This document shows, in pieces, positions 50,330 to 58,807 of a stretch of 64,000 bases of DNA. The notes under the pieces are model-generated. The model had not been told where the DNA came from. It worked only from the letters and a program-made list of their open reading frames with translations, and did not search any database. How positions within the stretch are numbered: position 1 is the stretch's first letter; every line of letters begins with the position of its first letter. Position numbers and translations under genes: made by a program. Source of the DNA: Ga0077560 sp046330435 (lineage in GTDB: Bacteria; Actinomycetota; Thermoleophilia; Miltoncostaeales; Miltoncostaeaceae); contig JAXLST010000017.1 in assembly GCA_046330435.1 (NCBI GenBank), positions 66,134 to 130,133 on the forward strand. The letters run 5' to 3'.

Positions 50330-52744
50330 TCAGCCGGCGGGCGTCGCGTCCTTCTCGGCGTCGATGACCGCGTAGGTCGCGCCGTCGCCGCCCTCGTTCT
50401 GGGGCGCGGGCTCCGCGCGCTCCACCAGGGGGTGGCGCTCCAGCTCCTGCCGCACCGCGGCGCGCAGGGCCCCGGTGCCGTGCCCGTGGATCACCCGGAT
50501 GCGGCCGCGCCCCACCATGGCGGCGGCGTCGACGGCCTCCCGCACCATCGCCCGGGCGGCCTCGGCCCGTTCCCCGCGCACGTCCACCTCCGCGGGCACC
50601 GCCCGCACCTCCGGCCGCCGCTCGGCCACCGGCGCGGGCGTGGGTGCCGGGCGCCCCCTGCCGTCACGCACCAGGCGCTCCAGCGGGACGCGCATGCGCA
50701 TGCGCTCGCCCTGCACCTCGGCGTGGCCGCCCTCGATGGCGACCACCACCCCGCGGAACCCCATCGCGGGGTCGCGGACCGGATCCCCCACCTCGACGTC
50801 ACCGCCGGCCTCCGGCGCCGCCGCGCCCGCCAGGGCCGCGCGGGCCCGGCGCTCGGCGTCGGACGCGGCGCCCAGGCGCCGGTCGCGGTCACTGGCTCGG
50901 GAGGACTCCCGGGGGCTCTCGGCCGCGCGGGACCGCTGCTCCTCGGCGCGGCGGGCGGCGCTGATCTGCCGGCGCAGCTCCCGCAGCTCGCGGGTGGCGG
51001 CGGTCAGCTCGGCCTGCGCCTTGGCGCGCGCCTCCTCCCGCTGCTTCTCGGCGTCCGCCCGGGCCTTCTCCAGGCGGAACTCCAGGTCCCGGCGGCGGGC
51101 CTCGGCCTCCTCGCGGGCCCGTTCGGCGCGCTCCCGCTCCGCGCGGGCGGCCTCCAGCTCGCGCTCCGCGGCGGCGCGGGCCTCCTGTGCGGCGCGCACC
51201 AGGTCGTCGGCGCGGCGGCGCTCCGGGGTCATGGCCGCCCGGGCCTCGGCGATCACCTCGGGGTCGAGCCCCAGGCCGGTCGCGATGTCCAGTGCGTGCG
51301 AGGCGCCGGGCTCGCCGATGTGCAGGGCGTAGCGCGGCCGCAGGGTCTGCGGGTCCATCGCCACCGCGGCGTTCTTTGCGCCCTCCGTGGACGCCGCCCA
51401 CTCCTTGAGCGCACCGAGGTGGGTGGTGGCCAGCACCACCGCCCCGCGCCGGACCAGGCCGCGGATGACCGCCTGCGCGAGGGGCCCGCCCTCCTCCGGG
51501 TCGGTGCCGCCCGCCACCTCGTCCAGCAGCACCAGCGTCCCGGGGGCCGCGGCCTCCAGCATCCCCACCAGGCGCCGCACGTGCGCGCTGAACGTCGACA
51601 GGCTCTGCGCGATCGACTGGTCGTCGCCGATGTCGGCCAGCACCTGGGAGAACACCGGCAGCCGCGCGGTCTCGGCCGGTACGCGCAGGCCGCACTGGGC
51701 GAGCATCGCGAACAGCCCCAGGGTCTTCAGCGCGACGGTCTTGCCGCCCGTGTTGGGGCCGCTCACCACCAGCGCGCGCACCCCCGCCAGCGGCAGGTCG
51801 ATGGGCACCGCGGTGCCGGGGTCCAGCAGCGGATGCCGCGCCGCGAGCAGCTCCACCTCGCCCGACTCCTCCACGAGGCACCCGCGCCACTGCCGGGACA
51901 GCCGCGCCCGGGCGAGCGCCAGGTCGTGGTGGGCCAGGGCGTCGACGGCGGCCGACAACTGCCCCTCGGTCTCCCCCACCAGCCGTGAGAGCTCCGCGAG
52001 GATGCGCTGCACCTCGGCGGCCTCCATCGCCTGCACCTCGCGCTGGCGGTTATTGGCCTCCACCACGTCGAAGGGCTCCACGAAGATCGTCTGGCCCGAC
52101 CCGGAGCTGTCGTGCACGATGCCCGGAACCGCGCTGCGCGAGCTGGCCTTCACGGCGAGCACCGGCCGGCCGGACCGCTCGGTGGTGAAGCTCTCCTGCA
52201 GGTGCTTGGTGAGCCGGGACGCCAGGCGCCGCAGGGTGTCCGCGGCCTCGCGGCGCGCGGCGGCGACGCGCCGGCGCAGGTCCGAGAGCTCGGGGGTCGC
52301 GGAGTCCAGCAGCCCGCCGCGGCGGTCCAGGGCGCGCTCCAGCGCCGACGCCACGCGCTGCAGCGACACCGGTTCCACGCCCACCGACAGCCGCTCGGCG
52401 AGCGACGGCGCCAGATCCTCCCGGGACGCCACGCCGGTACGCACCTCGAGCGCCACGCCGATGGTCACCAGGATGCGCTCCAGGTCCTCCACCGGCAGCG
52501 CGGCGCCGCGGGCGGCGGCCTCCACGGCCTCGCGGACGTCCTGCGCGCCGCCGGGTCCGGAGACCGTGGTCTCCTCCAGCAGCCACGCCTCCTCGGTCTC
52601 GGCGCGCAGCGCCGCGACCTCGTGCGGATCGGTGGACGGCTCCATGGCCTCGGCCAGCAGCCGGCCGCCCTCGAACGAGGCGTTCCCCGCGAGTCGCAGG
52701 CGGACGGCGGGGAGCTCCAGCAGGTCCTGACTGCGGCGGTCCAT
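50330..52744 (-). CDS. mutS2: MutS2, ribosome-collision/recombination ATPase
   Basis: The 804-residue protein has the MutS core without the mismatch-recognition domain. The ATPase has Walker A SGPNTGGKT, Walker B VLLDEVAGGTDPEEGG and TTHLGALKEWA. A long charged coiled coil follows (about 500-620, REEARAKAQAELTAATRELR) and then a C-terminal Smr nuclease domain with VDVRGERAEAA and IHGHGTGALRAAVRQ. MutS2 suppresses recombination or splits collided ribosomes, depending on species. ATG 52744. It is convergent with the RibD-like gene. Confidence 0.95.
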   Translation of the reverse strand: MDRRSQDLLELPAVRLRLAGNASFEGGRLLAEAMEPSTDPHEVAALRAETEEAWLLEETTVSGPGGAQDVREAVEAAARGAALPVEDLERILVTIGVALEVRTGVASREDLAPSLAERLSVGVEPVSLQRVASALERALDRRGGLLDSATPELSDLRRRVAAARREAADTLRRLASRLTKHLQESFTTERSGRPVLAVKASSRSAVPGIVHDSSGSGQTIFVEPFDVVEANNRQREVQAMEAAEVQRILAELSRLVGETEGQLSAAVDALAHHDLALARARLSRQWRGCLVEESGEVELLAARHPLLDPGTAVPIDLPLAGVRALVVSGPNTGGKTVALKTLGLFAMLAQCGLRVPAETARLPVFSQVLADIGDDQSIAQSLSTFSAHVRRLVGMLEAAAPGTLVLLDEVAGGTDPEEGGPLAQAVIRGLVRRGAVVLATTHLGALKEWAASTEGAKNAAVAMDPQTLRPRYALHIGEPGASHALDIATGLGLDPEVIAEARAAMTPERRRADDLVRAAQEARAAAERELEAARAERERAERAREEAEARRRDLEFRLEKARADAEKQREEARAKAQAELTAATRELRELRRQISAARRAEEQRSRAAESPRESSRASDRDRRLGAASDAERRARAALAGAAAPEAGGDVEVGDPVRDPAMGFRGVVVAIEGGHAEVQGERMRMRVPLERLVRDGRGRPAPTPAPVAERRPEVRAVPAEVDVRGERAEAARAMVREAVDAAAMVGRGRIRVIHGHGTGALRAAVRQELERHPLVERAEPAPQNEGGDGATYAVIDAEKDATPAG

Positions 52745-52773
52745 CCCGCGGATGGTAGATGAGCCCGACCCGC

Positions 52774-52779
52774 TAGAGT
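52774..52779 (+). promoter_or_regulatory. -10 element TAGAGT for a leaderless transcript
   Basis: TAGAGT ends 6 nt before GTG 52786; no ribosome binding site. Confidence 0.45.
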
Positions 52780-52785
52780 CGCGGC

Positions 52786-52947
52786 GTGATCACCGTCGGG
52801 CTCATCATCGTGGGGCTGGTCATCCTGTTCGGCCTCGTGGTGGCCGCCATCATGCTGGGCGGCACCTGGTTCGGCACCGGCATGTTCCCGCCACCCGAGG
52901 AGCGGGGCGGGTCCGGGCCGGGCGGCCCGGACCGCGAACTCCCCTAG
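52786..52947 (+). CDS. Small single-pass membrane protein (53 aa)
   Basis: The product starts MITVGLIIVGLVILFGLVVA, one transmembrane helix, and ends in a Pro/Gly-rich, acidic tail (FPPPEERGGSGPGGPDREL). The leaderless -10 supports it. Its stop TAG and the stop of the convergent chemoreceptor gene share the palindrome CTAG. Confidence 0.6.
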   Translation: MITVGLIIVGLVILFGLVVAAIMLGGTWFGTGMFPPPEERGGSGPGGPDRELP

Positions 52948-54320
52948 GCGCCGAAGTTCAGGCCGTCCGCGACGGCCTTCACGTCCTCGGCGAGCTTCGC
53001 CACCTCGGACGACGCACGGCCGGTCTCACCCGCGCCCGCCGCGACCTCCTGTGACGCCGCCGCAATCGTGGTGAGCGCCCGGTCGCTGGTCCCGAACGCG
53101 TCGGCGATGTCGGCGAAGCGCCCGCGCACCGACCCGGTGGCCTCCTCCAGCGCCTCCACCTGGTGGGCGGCGCTCTCCCCCGCCGACCGCACCTGCGCGA
53201 CCGACCCCTGCATCGCCCGGACGGCGCCCTCCGCCTCCACCAGGTGCTGGGAGGTCTCCTCGGCCAGCGCCCGCACCTGGTCGGCGACCACGGCGAACCC
53301 GCGGCCCGCCTCCCCTGCGCGCGCCGCCTCGATGGCGGCGTTCAGCGCGAGCAGGTTGATCTGCTTGGCGGTCTGCTCGAGGATCCCGGCGATCTGGGCG
53401 ATCCGGTCCGACGCCTCGTCCAGGTCGACGGCCGCGCTCGCGACGGCCTGGGACGCGTTCCGCACATGACCGACGGCCGTCTCGGCGTCCTCGACGGCCG
53501 AGAGCCCCTCCTGCACGCGGCCGTTGGCGGCGCTCGTCTGCTCGGACGCCTGCCCGACCTCGTTGGCCACCTGCTCGGCCGTGGCGCTCATCTCCTGGAT
53601 CGCCGCCGAGGACTGCTGGGCGGCGGCGGCCAGCTGGCCGGCCAGGTCGTTGAGCTCCCGGGCGACGCGGGACGTGGCGTCCTGCTGCTCCCGGACCTCC
53701 TCCAGGGCGTGCTCCACGCGCTCCTGCCGGGCGCGCATGAAGACCTGGGTCACCAGGCCGGCGTCGAACGTGAGCATCTTGTCGAGCGCCGCGATGTACG
53801 CGTGCGCCGGCTGCTTGAGGCGCGGGCGGAAACCCTTGGTCGCCTCGATGACCGCCTCGGTCCAGACCTCGCGGATGGCCTGGAACTGGAAGATGTAGAC
53901 CTCGATGGGGAGGTTGATGCGGTCGTGGATCGCCGAGATGCGGTTCCGGGCCGCCACGTGCTGCGGTCCCAGGTCCGTCGAGGCGAAGTCCAGGATGTAC
54001 TGGCGAAGCGTCCCCGACAGCCGCTCGATGCTGGAGTTGCGGGACACGATGTCCACCAGGAACGGGGTCTGGCGCACGCGGGCGTAGAAGCGCTCGACCA
54101 TGTCGTCGACGCACTCCTGCAGGACCGGCGCCGCCTCCTTCATGAGGGCGAAGGTGGTCCGGTCGATGAGGAGCATCTGGATGCGGTCGACCGACGGGCC
54201 GTCGCCGCGGGTCTCGCGCTCGTCCACGCCGGACCGGCCATGGGGGTCGCTCTCGGTGAACCGCGGGATGAGGCGATCGGCCCCCGCGACGGGGGGGCGC
54301 TCGATGGTGGGAGACGTCAC
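52944..54320 (-). CDS. Globin-coupled chemoreceptor (HemAT-like), soluble
   Basis: The 458-residue protein has a protoglobin sensor domain (about 40-200) whose proximal haem His is in AIHDRINLPIEVYIFQFQAI. The C-terminal methyl-accepting domain has the hairpin tip LEQTAKQINLLALNAAIEAA, RAGEAGRGFAVVADQVRALA. There is no transmembrane segment, so it is a cytoplasmic oxygen or gas sensor that signals to CheA. GTG 54320 follows a textbook AGGAGG site. No che genes lie in the window. Confidence 0.93.
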   Translation of the reverse strand: MTSPTIERPPVAGADRLIPRFTESDPHGRSGVDERETRGDGPSVDRIQMLLIDRTTFALMKEAAPVLQECVDDMVERFYARVRQTPFLVDIVSRNSSIERLSGTLRQYILDFASTDLGPQHVAARNRISAIHDRINLPIEVYIFQFQAIREVWTEAVIEATKGFRPRLKQPAHAYIAALDKMLTFDAGLVTQVFMRARQERVEHALEEVREQQDATSRVARELNDLAGQLAAAAQQSSAAIQEMSATAEQVANEVGQASEQTSAANGRVQEGLSAVEDAETAVGHVRNASQAVASAAVDLDEASDRIAQIAGILEQTAKQINLLALNAAIEAARAGEAGRGFAVVADQVRALAEETSQHLVEAEGAVRAMQGSVAQVRSAGESAAHQVEALEEATGSVRGRFADIADAFGTSDRALTTIAAASQEVAAGAGETGRASSEVAKLAEDVKAVADGLNFGA

Positions 54321-54489
54321 GGAACCTCCTGGAGGCGAGATCAAACGCACGGGGGGTTCAGGAGTCCTGCCGGCGGGGAGCTGGCACTCGCTGCTTGCCC
54401 GCCCACTCGGCGGTCCCGGGGCCGACTTGAGCGGAATGACTTCGTTCGGTTGAACTCGCCAGATTCCGTCCAGAGTTCGAAAAACTGGA

Positions 54490-54921
54490 CTAGAGGCGCT
54501 GCAGTTCCTCGCCGGGGTCGTCCACTGTCGTTTCGCACGTGGGACACCACCAGGTCGCCTCCAGCGGGGTGCCGCAGACCTCGTGTCGCACCCCTGGCGC
54601 GCCCCCGGCCCGCCGGGCGCCCCAGTCGGCGAGCAGGCGCAGCGGCCCCGCCAGTTCCCGTCCGGGGCCGGTGAGCTCGTAGACCATCCGCGGCGGCCGC
54701 CGGCTGTACGGCTCGGCAGAGACCAGGCCCGCGGCCTGCAGGTGCCGAAGCCGCTGGGTGAGCACGTTCGGCGCGATGCCGCCGAGCGCCGCCTGCAGGT
54801 CCCCGAACCGGCCGGGCCCGTCGAGCAGCGCGTTGACGATGAGCAGCGTCCACCGGTCGCCCACCTCCTCGAGGGCGGCGGAGAGGTTGCGGTCGGGGCC
54901 GTCGGGGCGTTCGTCGGGCAT
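54490..54921 (-). CDS. HxlR-family transcriptional regulator
   Basis: The 143-residue winged helix shows GDRWTLLIVNALLDGPGRFG, IAPNVLTQRLRHLQAAGLVS and PPRMVYELTGPGRELAG. A C-terminal extension has CGTPLEATWWCPTCE, three Cys that could bind metal or sense thiol stress. It is divergent from an HtrA-like gene, with a 27-bp perfect inverted repeat between them, so it probably controls that gene and itself. Confidence 0.9.
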   Translation of the reverse strand: MPDERPDGPDRNLSAALEEVGDRWTLLIVNALLDGPGRFGDLQAALGGIAPNVLTQRLRHLQAAGLVSAEPYSRRPPRMVYELTGPGRELAGPLRLLADWGARRAGGAPGVRHEVCGTPLEATWWCPTCETTVDDPGEELQRL

Positions 54922-54953
54922 GCGGGCATGGTGGCAGAGACGGTGCTAGCCTG

Positions 54954-54980
54954 TTGTCACTTGCTAATTGCTAGTGACAA
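54954..54980. promoter_or_regulatory. HxlR operator candidate, TTGTCACT-N11-AGTGACAA
   Basis: Two 8-bp arms are perfectly symmetric around 11 bp (54954-54961 and 54973-54980). The repeat sits in the 72-bp gap between the divergent HxlR and HtrA-like starts. Confidence 0.65.
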
Positions 54981-54993
54981 TGGAGAGCGCCAC

Positions 54994-55959
54994 GTGAGCA
55001 ACACGAGCGAACGCATCAGGCGGGCCGCGGAGACCGCCGGCCCGGCCGTCTTCGGCCTGGGCCGCTGGGGCCGCGGCTCCGGCGTGGTCGTGGCCGACGG
55101 CCTCGCCCTCGCCGCACCGCACCACCACCCCCGCGGCGGCCCGCACCATCACCACCCCATGCGCGGCGGCCCGTTCCGGCACCGCGGCCCCCAGCCCCCG
55201 TGGCGTGAGGACCGCAGCCCGGTGGCCGTCTTCGCCGACGGCCGCGCCGTTGACGCGGAATCCGCGGGCACCGACCCCATGACGGGGCTGGTCGTCCTGC
55301 GGCTGGACACCACCGGGGTCACCCCCATCCCGCCCGCGGCGGCCGAGCCGCGCCTGGGCGACCCGGTGCTCGCCCTCGGCAACCCGGGCGGCCGGGGCCT
55401 GCGGGTGACCCCGGGGTACGTCGCGTCCGAGCCCCGGGTCCTGGAGGGACCGGGCGGGCGCACCGGCCCGACGGGCATCGAGCACAGCGCCCCGCTGCCG
55501 CGCGGCGCCACCGGCGGACCGCTGCTGGACGCCGACGGCGGGCTGCTGGGCATCAACGTCATGCGCCCCGGCTGGGGCCTCATCCTCGCCGTGGCGACCG
55601 GCGCCACCGTGGCCGGGCGGGCCGCGGCGGTGGCCGGCGGCACCGTGGCCCGGCCCCGCACGCTGGGCGTCGCACTGGCGCCCGCCCACGTCGCGCGGCG
55701 CCTGCGCCGGGCCGTGGGCCTCCCGGAGGCCGAGGGCATCCTGGTGCGCGCCGTCGAGGACGGCAGCCCCGCCGCGGCCGCCGGGCTCGGCGACGGGGAC
55801 CTCATCACCGCGGCGGGCGGCGCGCCCGTGGCCGAGGTCGCCGACCTCGCCCGGGCGATCGACGCCGCGCCGGCGGACGGTCGGCTCGTCCTGACCGTCC
55901 TGCGCGGCACGGAGTCCCGCGAGGTCGAGGTGGTGCTGACCGCGGAGCCGGTCGCGTAG
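54994..55959 (+). CDS. HtrA-like trypsin-fold/PDZ protein with His-rich loop, catalytic Ser replaced by Thr
   Basis: The 321-residue protein has a degenerate trypsin-like domain (about 20-215) and a C-terminal PDZ domain (about 225-315, GILVRAVEDGSPAAAAGLGD). In HtrA the catalytic triad lies in an AHV motif, a DxA-type strand and GNSGGPL. Here the first region is GLALAAPHHHPRGGPHHHHP, a His-rich insertion, and the last is GATGGPLLDADGGLLGIN, with Thr for Ser. Proteolysis is therefore doubtful; metal binding is plausible. There is no signal peptide or membrane helix. GTG 54994 is the only fitting start. An HxlR regulator is divergent. Confidence 0.78.
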   Translation: MSNTSERIRRAAETAGPAVFGLGRWGRGSGVVVADGLALAAPHHHPRGGPHHHHPMRGGPFRHRGPQPPWREDRSPVAVFADGRAVDAESAGTDPMTGLVVLRLDTTGVTPIPPAAAEPRLGDPVLALGNPGGRGLRVTPGYVASEPRVLEGPGGRTGPTGIEHSAPLPRGATGGPLLDADGGLLGINVMRPGWGLILAVATGATVAGRAAAVAGGTVARPRTLGVALAPAHVARRLRRAVGLPEAEGILVRAVEDGSPAAAAGLGDGDLITAAGGAPVAEVADLARAIDAAPADGRLVLTVLRGTESREVEVVLTAEPVA

Positions 55960-55965
55960 CACCGG

Positions 55966-55992
55966 GGCCCGCCGGCTCACCGCCGGCGGGCC
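55966..55992. terminator. 11-bp hairpin between convergent genes
   Basis: GGCCCGCCGGC (55966-55976) pairs with GCCGGCGGGCC (55982-55992), loop 5 nt. The loop contains the stop codon of the minus-strand methyltransferase gene. Confidence 0.6.
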
Positions 55993-56774
55993 AGCACCTC
56001 CCCGTGCACCAGGATGAGCACGCCGTCCGGGTGCGCCGCCCAGTCCCGCCACCCGGCGGCGACGTCCTCGAGTTCGTCACGGGTGGCGAGGCCCCCGGCC
56101 ACGGCCTGCTCCGCGAATGCCGAGCGGGTCGCGCGGCCGGCCCACGAGTCACCCCACCACGCGCGGTCCTCCGGGGTCGCGAACGTCCAGGTGCTGCTCG
56201 ACACCTCCAGGTCCGCGAACCCGGCGGCGCGCACCCAGCCCGCCAGGAACCGGCCGGCGTCAGCCTCGGCGCCGTTGGCGCGGGTGACGTCGTGGTACAG
56301 CGCCATCCAGCGGTCGAGGCGCGGGTCGCGCGGCGCCCATGCGAACGCCGCGTAGTCGCCGTCCCGCACGGCGAGGACCCCGCCGGGGCGCAGCACCCGG
56401 TGCATCTCCCGCAGCGCCCGCACCGGGTCGGTGAGGTGCTGCAGCACCTGGTGGGCGTGCACCACGTCGAAGGCGGCGTCGGGCAGATCGAGGGCGTAGA
56501 CGTCCCCGGTGGCGAGCTCCAGCCCCGGGTGGTCACGGCGCGCGGCATCGATGATCCCGGCGTCGCGGTCCAGCCCGAGCACGCGGCCCGGGGCGACCGC
56601 GGCGGCCAGGTCGGCGGTGATGGTGGCCGGGCCGCATCCCACGTCCAGCAGGTCCATGCCGGGGCGCAGGCGGGGCAGCAGGTACGCGCAGGAGTTGGCG
56701 GCCGTGCGCCACCGGTGGCTGCGCAGGACCGACTCGTGGTGGCCGTGGGTGTAGACGTCGCGAGGTGTGCTCAT
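55977..56774 (-). CDS. Class I SAM-dependent methyltransferase
   Basis: The 265-residue protein has motif I LLDVGCGPATITADLA, the post-I acid in VLGLDRDAGII, DVYALDLPDAAFDVVHAHQVL and the LRPGGVLAVRDGD strand. N-terminal residues MSTPRDVYTHGHHESVLRSH are typical of ubiE-like cytoplasmic enzymes acting on small molecules. The start is set at ATG 56774, since the longer frame upstream is antisense to a LysR gene. Substrate unknown. Confidence 0.9.
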   Translation of the reverse strand: MSTPRDVYTHGHHESVLRSHRWRTAANSCAYLLPRLRPGMDLLDVGCGPATITADLAAAVAPGRVLGLDRDAGIIDAARRDHPGLELATGDVYALDLPDAAFDVVHAHQVLQHLTDPVRALREMHRVLRPGGVLAVRDGDYAAFAWAPRDPRLDRWMALYHDVTRANGAEADAGRFLAGWVRAAGFADLEVSSSTWTFATPEDRAWWGDSWAGRATRSAFAEQAVAGGLATRDELEDVAAGWRDWAAHPDGVLILVHGEVLARRR

Positions 56775-56822
56775 GCGACGAGGGTCGCACCGGGCGTCCA
56801 TCGGTGACAAGCTGTCATCACC

Positions 56823-57737
56823 GTGGATCCATCGACGAGCTCCGTGGACTGGCCGGCCGACGGCGGCCGCATGCGCGCGTTCCTCGCCGTCGCCGAGCGC
56901 GGCGGGTTCACCCGCGCGGCCGAGGCGCTGGGCGTGACCCAGCCCACCGTGAGCAGCCTGGTGGCGGGGCTGGAGCGCAGCCTGGGGGCACGACTGCTCA
57001 CCCGCGATCGGGGGGGCGCCCGCCTCACCCCCGCCGGCGAGGCCTTCGCGCCGCACGCCCGCCGGCTGCTTGCCGTGGCCGAGGAGGCGCGCCGGGCCGC
57101 GGCCGGGGCGGCGTCCGCGGAGCGCCGGCACCTTGCGGTGGCCGGCGGCGAGGCGCTGGTGTCCGATGCGCTGCCGCCGGCCCTCGCCCGGCTGCGGCGG
57201 CGGCTGCCCCGCCTGGAGGTCACGCTCACCGCCGCCGACCCCGCCGGCGCGATCGCGGCGCTGCGCGCCGGAGAGGTCGCGTGCGTGGCCGCGGCCCGCA
57301 CAGCCGTGCCCCAGGACGTGGCGTTCCGGCCCGTGGGCCGTGACCGTTTGATGCTCATCGCCCCGCCGGGTCACCCGCTGGCGGGGCGGCGGCCGGTGCG
57401 GCTCGAGCGGCTGTCCGGCGAGACCCTGGTGGTGCGGGAGGCCGGGCGCGCCGACCGGGCGCAGCTGGAGGGCCTGCTGCGCGACGGCGGGGTGTCGCCC
57501 GCCGGCCGGGTCGTGGTGACCGGCCTGGAGGCGGTGAAGCGCGGGGTGGCCGCGGGGCTGGGCGTCGCGGTCGTGCCGGCCCTCAGCGCCGCCGACGACG
57601 TCGCCTCGGGGCGGCTCGCCGAGGTGCGGGTGTCGGGCGGGCTGCCCGCGGTGGAGTGGGGCCTGGCGATGCCGAGCAACCGGGAGATCCACCCGCTGGC
57701 GGACGCGCTGCTGCGGGAGCTCACCGCCGACGGGTGA
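56823..57737 (+). CDS. LysR-family transcriptional regulator
   Basis: The 304-residue protein has an N-terminal LysR helix-turn-helix (MRAFLAVAERGGFTRAAEAL, GVTQPTVSSLVAGLERSLGA) and a periplasmic-binding-like effector domain. GTG 56823 lies 48 bp from the divergent methyltransferase ATG, so the methyltransferase may be its target. The effector is unknown. Confidence 0.92.
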   Translation: MDPSTSSVDWPADGGRMRAFLAVAERGGFTRAAEALGVTQPTVSSLVAGLERSLGARLLTRDRGGARLTPAGEAFAPHARRLLAVAEEARRAAAGAASAERRHLAVAGGEALVSDALPPALARLRRRLPRLEVTLTAADPAGAIAALRAGEVACVAAARTAVPQDVAFRPVGRDRLMLIAPPGHPLAGRRPVRLERLSGETLVVREAGRADRAQLEGLLRDGGVSPAGRVVVTGLEAVKRGVAAGLGVAVVPALSAADDVASGRLAEVRVSGGLPAVEWGLAMPSNREIHPLADALLRELTADG

Positions 57738-57864
57738 CGGCGCGCCGCGGCGCGGTCGAGGCGCTCGGCGTGGACGATGCGACCGAGGTCGCGGTGGAGG
57801 TTCGGGTTCGTCTGCATGGCCCCACACTCGCGGCGCCGGGGTGTGCGAGCAACGCCCGCTCGGT

Positions 57865-57870
57865 TATCGT
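57865..57870 (+). promoter_or_regulatory. -10 element TATCGT for a leaderless transcript
   Basis: TATCGT ends 6 nt before ATG 57877, with no ribosome binding site. It is the same hexamer as at 15722. Confidence 0.5.
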
Positions 57871-57876
57871 CCCATC

Positions 57877-58797
57877 ATGAAGTCGAATGGCTTGCTGGGC
57901 GTCGAGCTGCGCCACCTGATGGCCTTCGAGGCGGTCGCCCGCCATCGCAGCTTCGGCGCGGCCGCGGAGGAGCTGGGCTACACCCAGAGCGCGGTGAGCC
58001 AGCAGCTCGCCTACCTGGAGAAGCAGCTCGGCCAGCGCCTGCTGGACCGCGGCGGCGGCTCGCGCACGGTCGCGCTCACCGAGCCCGGCCGGGTGGTGCT
58101 GCGGCATGCGAGGGCGCTCGCCTCCCGCCTGGACGCGCTGGGTGCCGAGCTCGGCGCGCTCGACCGCACGGGCGTGGTGCGGGTGGGCGTGTTCCAGAGC
58201 GTCGGCGACCGCATCATGCCCCTGCTGCTCTCCGAGCTCGCCGCCACCCACCCCGAGATCGAGGTCGAGATCGTCGAGGAGGTGAACTGCGACCCGCTGG
58301 AGGAGGGCGCCGCGAGCGGCGTGCTCGACCTGGCGTTCTCGCTCCTGCCGTACGACGACCCCCGCACCGAGAGCGCCGTGCTCATGCCGGACGAGCACCT
58401 GCTGGTGGTGCCCGCCGGGCACCCCGCCGCCGACGAGCCGCCCACGCTGTCGTCCCTGGCGGCCATGCCGATGGTGGGCTACCGCGGATGCCGCGGGCAG
58501 CTGCAGATGGAGGAGCGGATGGCGGCCGCCGGCCACCCCCTCAACGTGGTGCGGCGGGCCGACGGGAACGGGATCATGCACGGGCTCGTCGCAGCCGGAG
58601 TGGGGATGTGCCTGCTGCCGCGCCTGGCCTTCGACCCGCTGGACCCGCGTGTGACCGGCATCGAGCTGGACGGCCTGGTGCCCGCCCGGGAGATCGGCCT
58701 GGTGTGGCAGCGCAAGCGGCGCCTGGGCCCCGCGGTGGAGGCCGTCATCGACGCCGCCCGGACCGTGTGCGCTCGCCTGGCCGTGCCCGTCGGGTGA
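57877..58797 (+). CDS. LysR-family transcriptional regulator
   Basis: The 306-residue protein has a LysR HTH (LRHLMAFEAVARHRSFGAAA, GYTQSAVSQQLAYLEKQLGQ) and an effector domain. Ten bp downstream is the nicotinamidase gene on the same strand, so it may regulate NAD salvage or simply be co-transcribed. ATG 57877 is selected by the leaderless -10 over upstream alternatives. Confidence 0.92.
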   Translation: MKSNGLLGVELRHLMAFEAVARHRSFGAAAEELGYTQSAVSQQLAYLEKQLGQRLLDRGGGSRTVALTEPGRVVLRHARALASRLDALGAELGALDRTGVVRVGVFQSVGDRIMPLLLSELAATHPEIEVEIVEEVNCDPLEEGAASGVLDLAFSLLPYDDPRTESAVLMPDEHLLVVPAGHPAADEPPTLSSLAAMPMVGYRGCRGQLQMEERMAAAGHPLNVVRRADGNGIMHGLVAAGVGMCLLPRLAFDPLDPRVTGIELDGLVPAREIGLVWQRKRRLGPAVEAVIDAARTVCARLAVPVG

Positions 58798-58807
58798 AGA
58801 TGGCCCC

